DNA of 64,000 bases, from the NCBI GenBank assembly GCA_963575745.1, contig CAUYUJ010002772.1:21888-85887 (forward strand), in the 5' to 3' direction. This stretch comes from Prorocentrum cordatum (Eukaryota; Sar; Dinophyceae; Prorocentrales; Prorocentraceae). Shown here one piece after another: positions 61,985 to 64,000 of this stretch (positions are counted from its first letter, which is position 1; the number at the start of each line of letters is the position of its first letter). The position numbers and the translations under genes were made by a program. The notes beneath the pieces are model-generated. The model was not told where the DNA came from. It did no database searches and worked only from the letters and a program-made list of their open reading frames with translations.

Positions 61985-62475
61985 AAAACGAATGTGCGCG
62001 GCGCTACAAACGAGAGCCACATGTTGAAAAGAATATGCACTCATCTTGTGAAATTCCTGCTATGTTTTAAACGAATGTGCGCGGCGATAAGGCGAGAACC
62101 ACATTTTGAAAACGACCCGCCCTCAATCCGTGAAGCTCATGCAATTTTCTAAAACCTTTTTGAAAACTACCCGCCCTGAATCTGTGAAACTCTCGCACAC
62201 TTTTTAAAACGACTGTGCGCGGCGCTAACGCTAGAGCCACATTTTCAAAACCACCCGCCCTCAATCCGTGAAGAATCGTAAAGATCTTGCAGTTTTTGTT
62301 TAACGAATGCGCGCGGCGCTGGGGCGAGAGCCACATGTTGAAAAACGACCCGCCCTGAATCCGTGAACCTCTTGTAATTTTTTAAAACAAATGTGCGCGG
62401 CGCTGAGGCGAGGGCCACATTTTGAAAACCACCCGCCCTCCATCTGTGAAGCTGTTGTAACTTTTTAATCTCCAG
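61985..62475. repeat. 85-bp tandem repeat
   Basis: Five to six units with AACGAATGTGCGCGGCGCT, GAGAGCCACATTTTGAAAAC and GACCCGCCCTCAATCCGTGA, at about 61988, 62078, 62208, 62303 and 62390; the unit near 62165 is partial. Confidence 0.85.
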
Positions 62476-62623
62476 GGTCACACATAACCGGGTAGCCTCA
62501 GGCGAAACGCCCGGCCCGACCTAAAAACTGGCATCGGCGTGCGACAGGGAGAACCTATCTATAAGGAGAAGGAATGGAGGAGGAGGAGGAGAAGGAGGAG
62601 GAGGAGGAGGAGGAGGAGGCGGC

Positions 62624-62704
62624 TCCGTAGCCGTTTTGGCTCAAGCCATTTGGCTCAAGCGATTTTGGCTCAATCCATCTTGGCTCAAGCCACTTTGGCT
62701 CCAG
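62624..62704 (+). other. Five tandem spliced-leader relics
   Basis: A full 22-nt leader (62624-62645, one substitution, A to G at position 10) is followed without spacer by CCATTTGGCTCAAG (62646-62659), CGATTTTGGCTCAAT (62660-62674), CCATCTTGGCTCAAG (62675-62689) and CCACTTTGGCTCCAG (62690-62704). Each inner copy is the 15-nt 3' part of the leader, as produced when a new leader is spliced onto the AG within an older one. Confidence 0.92.
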
Positions 62705-62795
62705 ACCCTTCCAGCTTCAAGGGGAAGTCCTTCTCCGACCTCCGGTTTCCGGGGTCGCGATCAGTCGTTTCCAGACCCCGACTGATCCAGCAGTC

Positions 62796-63194
62796 ATGGG
62801 GGGCAACTCCTGGTGGGCCTACCAGCAGCAGTACCAGCGGCAATAACAGCAGAGGCACCGCGCATATTGCGTCTATTCACATTGTGGAGAGCGACAGTAC
62901 TTGAGCAAGGCACGCAAGAAGGTCTTCTGCCTGTGCGAGCAGCCTTTCGACCTGCCCAACAAGCAGGGGCAGGGCGGCAGCAGCAGCGCGGGCAACAACG
63001 GCGGCGGCAGTCAAAAGGACTAGGAGAAGCCCTCGGAGATGAAACATATTCTCACGCTTCTCCTCGCCCAGCTCACCCCGGAGCAGAAGGCGGGCATCGG
63101 AACAGAGGCGTGCATCAAGATGCAGGGATTGGTCGCGCCACCAAAGAAGCCACCAGCCGCAGCTGCCACCTCAGCCCCACAGGAGTTCGGGTGA
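62796..63194 (+). pseudogene. Retroposed ORF after the leader array
   Basis: The first ATG after the leader relics opens MGGNSWWAYQQQYQRQ, then TAA (62844-62846, within a Gln-rich stretch, CAA to TAA), then AYCVYSHCGERQYLSKARKK, VFCLCEQPFDLPNK and a Gly/Ser-rich end, TAG (63021-63023), and in the same frame EMKHILTLLLAQLTPEQKAG...CIKMQGLVAPPKKPP to TGA 63192-63194. Cys spacing (C-x4-C, C-x-C) suggests a small zinc-binding module. The make-up resembles the start of an RNA-binding or retroelement ORF1-like protein; I cannot name it. Two in-frame stops make it a relic. Confidence 0.55.
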
Positions 63195-63529
63195 TGCTCC
63201 ACCTGGGCCAGAGATGGACTCGATCAGGCGGGGGAGAGTGGCAGAGGGTTGGATCCGCCGCGGGCGGGGGAGGAAGCGAGGTCGGAGTCGGCGTCGTCGT
63301 GCCCTTCGTCTTCGCTGGATGTCGCTCGTGCCGCCCATGTCGCATGCCCACCTGCCGCGCCTGCCCCCCCCCCCGGGAGCCTCGAGGTCGCCTCCGCCCC
63401 CGGGGAGCCGCGAACTCGCCGGGGGGCATCTGGGCTGCCAGGTGGGGTTGGCCAGCTGCCTCCTGGAGCCGGAGGTCCTGGACCAGGAGCTCGCAGGAGA
63501 AGAAACAGCGACACGAGCATGAAATTGGA

Positions 63530-63790
63530 GGGAGGAGGAGGAGGAGGAGGAGGAGGAGGAGGAGGAGGAGGAGGAGGAGGAGGAGGGGAGGAGTAGGAGT
63601 AGGAAGAGAGGGAGTGAGGAGGAGGAGAGGGGGAGGGGAGGAGGAGAGGAGGAGGCAGGAGGAGGGATGAGGGGAGGAGGAAGGAGGAGGAGGAGGAAGG
63701 GGGAGGGGAGGGGGGAGGAGGAGGAGGAGGAGGAGGAGGAGGAGAAGGAGGAGGAGGAAGGAGGAGGAGGAGGAGGAGGAGGAAGGAGGA
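63530..63790. repeat. GGA microsatellite
   Basis: About 260 bp of GGAGGA with GGGA and GTA interruptions. Another GGA tract is at 63950-64000 at the window edge. Confidence 0.95.
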
Positions 63791-63809
63791 GCGACACCAG
63801 CAGAAAATT

Positions 63810-63856
63810 CTGGCGCGCTCCGCGCGGATTTCTTGGATCCGCGCGGAGCGCGCCAG
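63810..63856. other. Perfect 20-bp inverted repeat (hairpin)
   Basis: CTGGCGCGCTCCGCGCGGAT (63810-63829) and its exact reverse complement (63837-63856) flank a 7-base loop TTCTTGG. Very GC-rich stem. No T-run follows, and intrinsic terminators are not expected in a nuclear dinoflagellate genome. Confidence 0.9.
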
Positions 63857-64000
63857 GGGCGGCGCCTCCGGGCGTTTTTTCCGCTTCGAGCTTGCGGAGC
63901 GGGGATGCCAGGAATAGGCCCTGGGATCGGAGGATGCGGGTCGTTCGGAAGCGGAGGAGGAGGAGGAGGAGAATGAGGAGGAGGATGAGGAGGAGGAGGA

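Overview
The window looks like dinoflagellate nuclear DNA. Evidence: (i) relics of the dinoflagellate spliced leader (DinoSL) lie upstream of recognisable coding sequence at about 37.86, 58.85 and 62.62 kb, the signature of mRNAs that were trans-spliced, reverse transcribed and put back into the genome; (ii) a tyrosine-recombinase retroelement carries a cytosine-5 DNA methyltransferase, a combination reported from dinoflagellates; (iii) base composition is GC-rich, genes are fragmented, CAT and GGA microsatellites are long, and satellites are abundant. No tRNA, rRNA or CRISPR array was recognised. I cannot name the species.

Layout. 0-1.7 kb: an open minus-strand frame that runs off the left edge. 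2.0-3.2 kb: a broken tyrosine recombinase. 3.6-5.7 kb: acidic and Cys-containing hypothetical protein sequence with an internal duplication. 6.5-10.7 kb: a minus-strand gene or gene pair including a protein-kinase-like fold, peppered with a 12-15 bp motif (GCGCCAGAGGCAG). 10.77-24.44 kb: a composite satellite (20-bp array, CT/CAT microsatellite, 89-bp array, junction, 20-bp array) interrupted at its CAT tract by a 5.8-kb retroelement (gag, RT, RNase H, tyrosine recombinase, DNA methyltransferase) with A1...B1-A2-B2 split direct repeats. 25.3-27.7 kb: the longest plus-strand open frame, 812 codons, unrecognised. 29.2-30.7 kb: a tandemly duplicated hypothetical unit. 30.7-37.3 kb: degraded USP-type deubiquitinase, a P-loop-like protein and a transposase-like protein with a SWIM zinc finger. 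37.86-39.2 kb: retroposed DNA primase large subunit. 40.1-42.15 kb: GC-rich satellite and degenerate CCCGAA repeats. 42.16-46.94 kb: a second copy of the composite satellite without the retroelement. 46.95-47.4 kb: a copy of 6.69-7.16 kb. 48.5-55.5 kb: a minus-strand LINE (ORF1, AP endonuclease, RT, zinc knuckle) whose ORF1 starts with a ubiquitin tail. 55.3-58.7 kb: further ubiquitin pieces, a His/Asp-rich frame and the N-terminus of DNA topoisomerase II. 59-64 kb: microsatellites, a LINE RT scrap, an 85-bp tandem array, a five-deep spliced-leader relic array and a strong hairpin.

Reading. Most of the window is mobile or satellite DNA. The best-supported new item is the methyltransferase-bearing YR element: its two ends and its internal B1/A2 joint all carry CAT, and it sits in a CAT microsatellite. 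The second composite-satellite copy shows what an unoccupied site looks like. Most coding regions carry stops or frame changes, so they are mainly relics, or the assembly has indels. Frame assignments across breaks are inferred by reading, not computed alignment.
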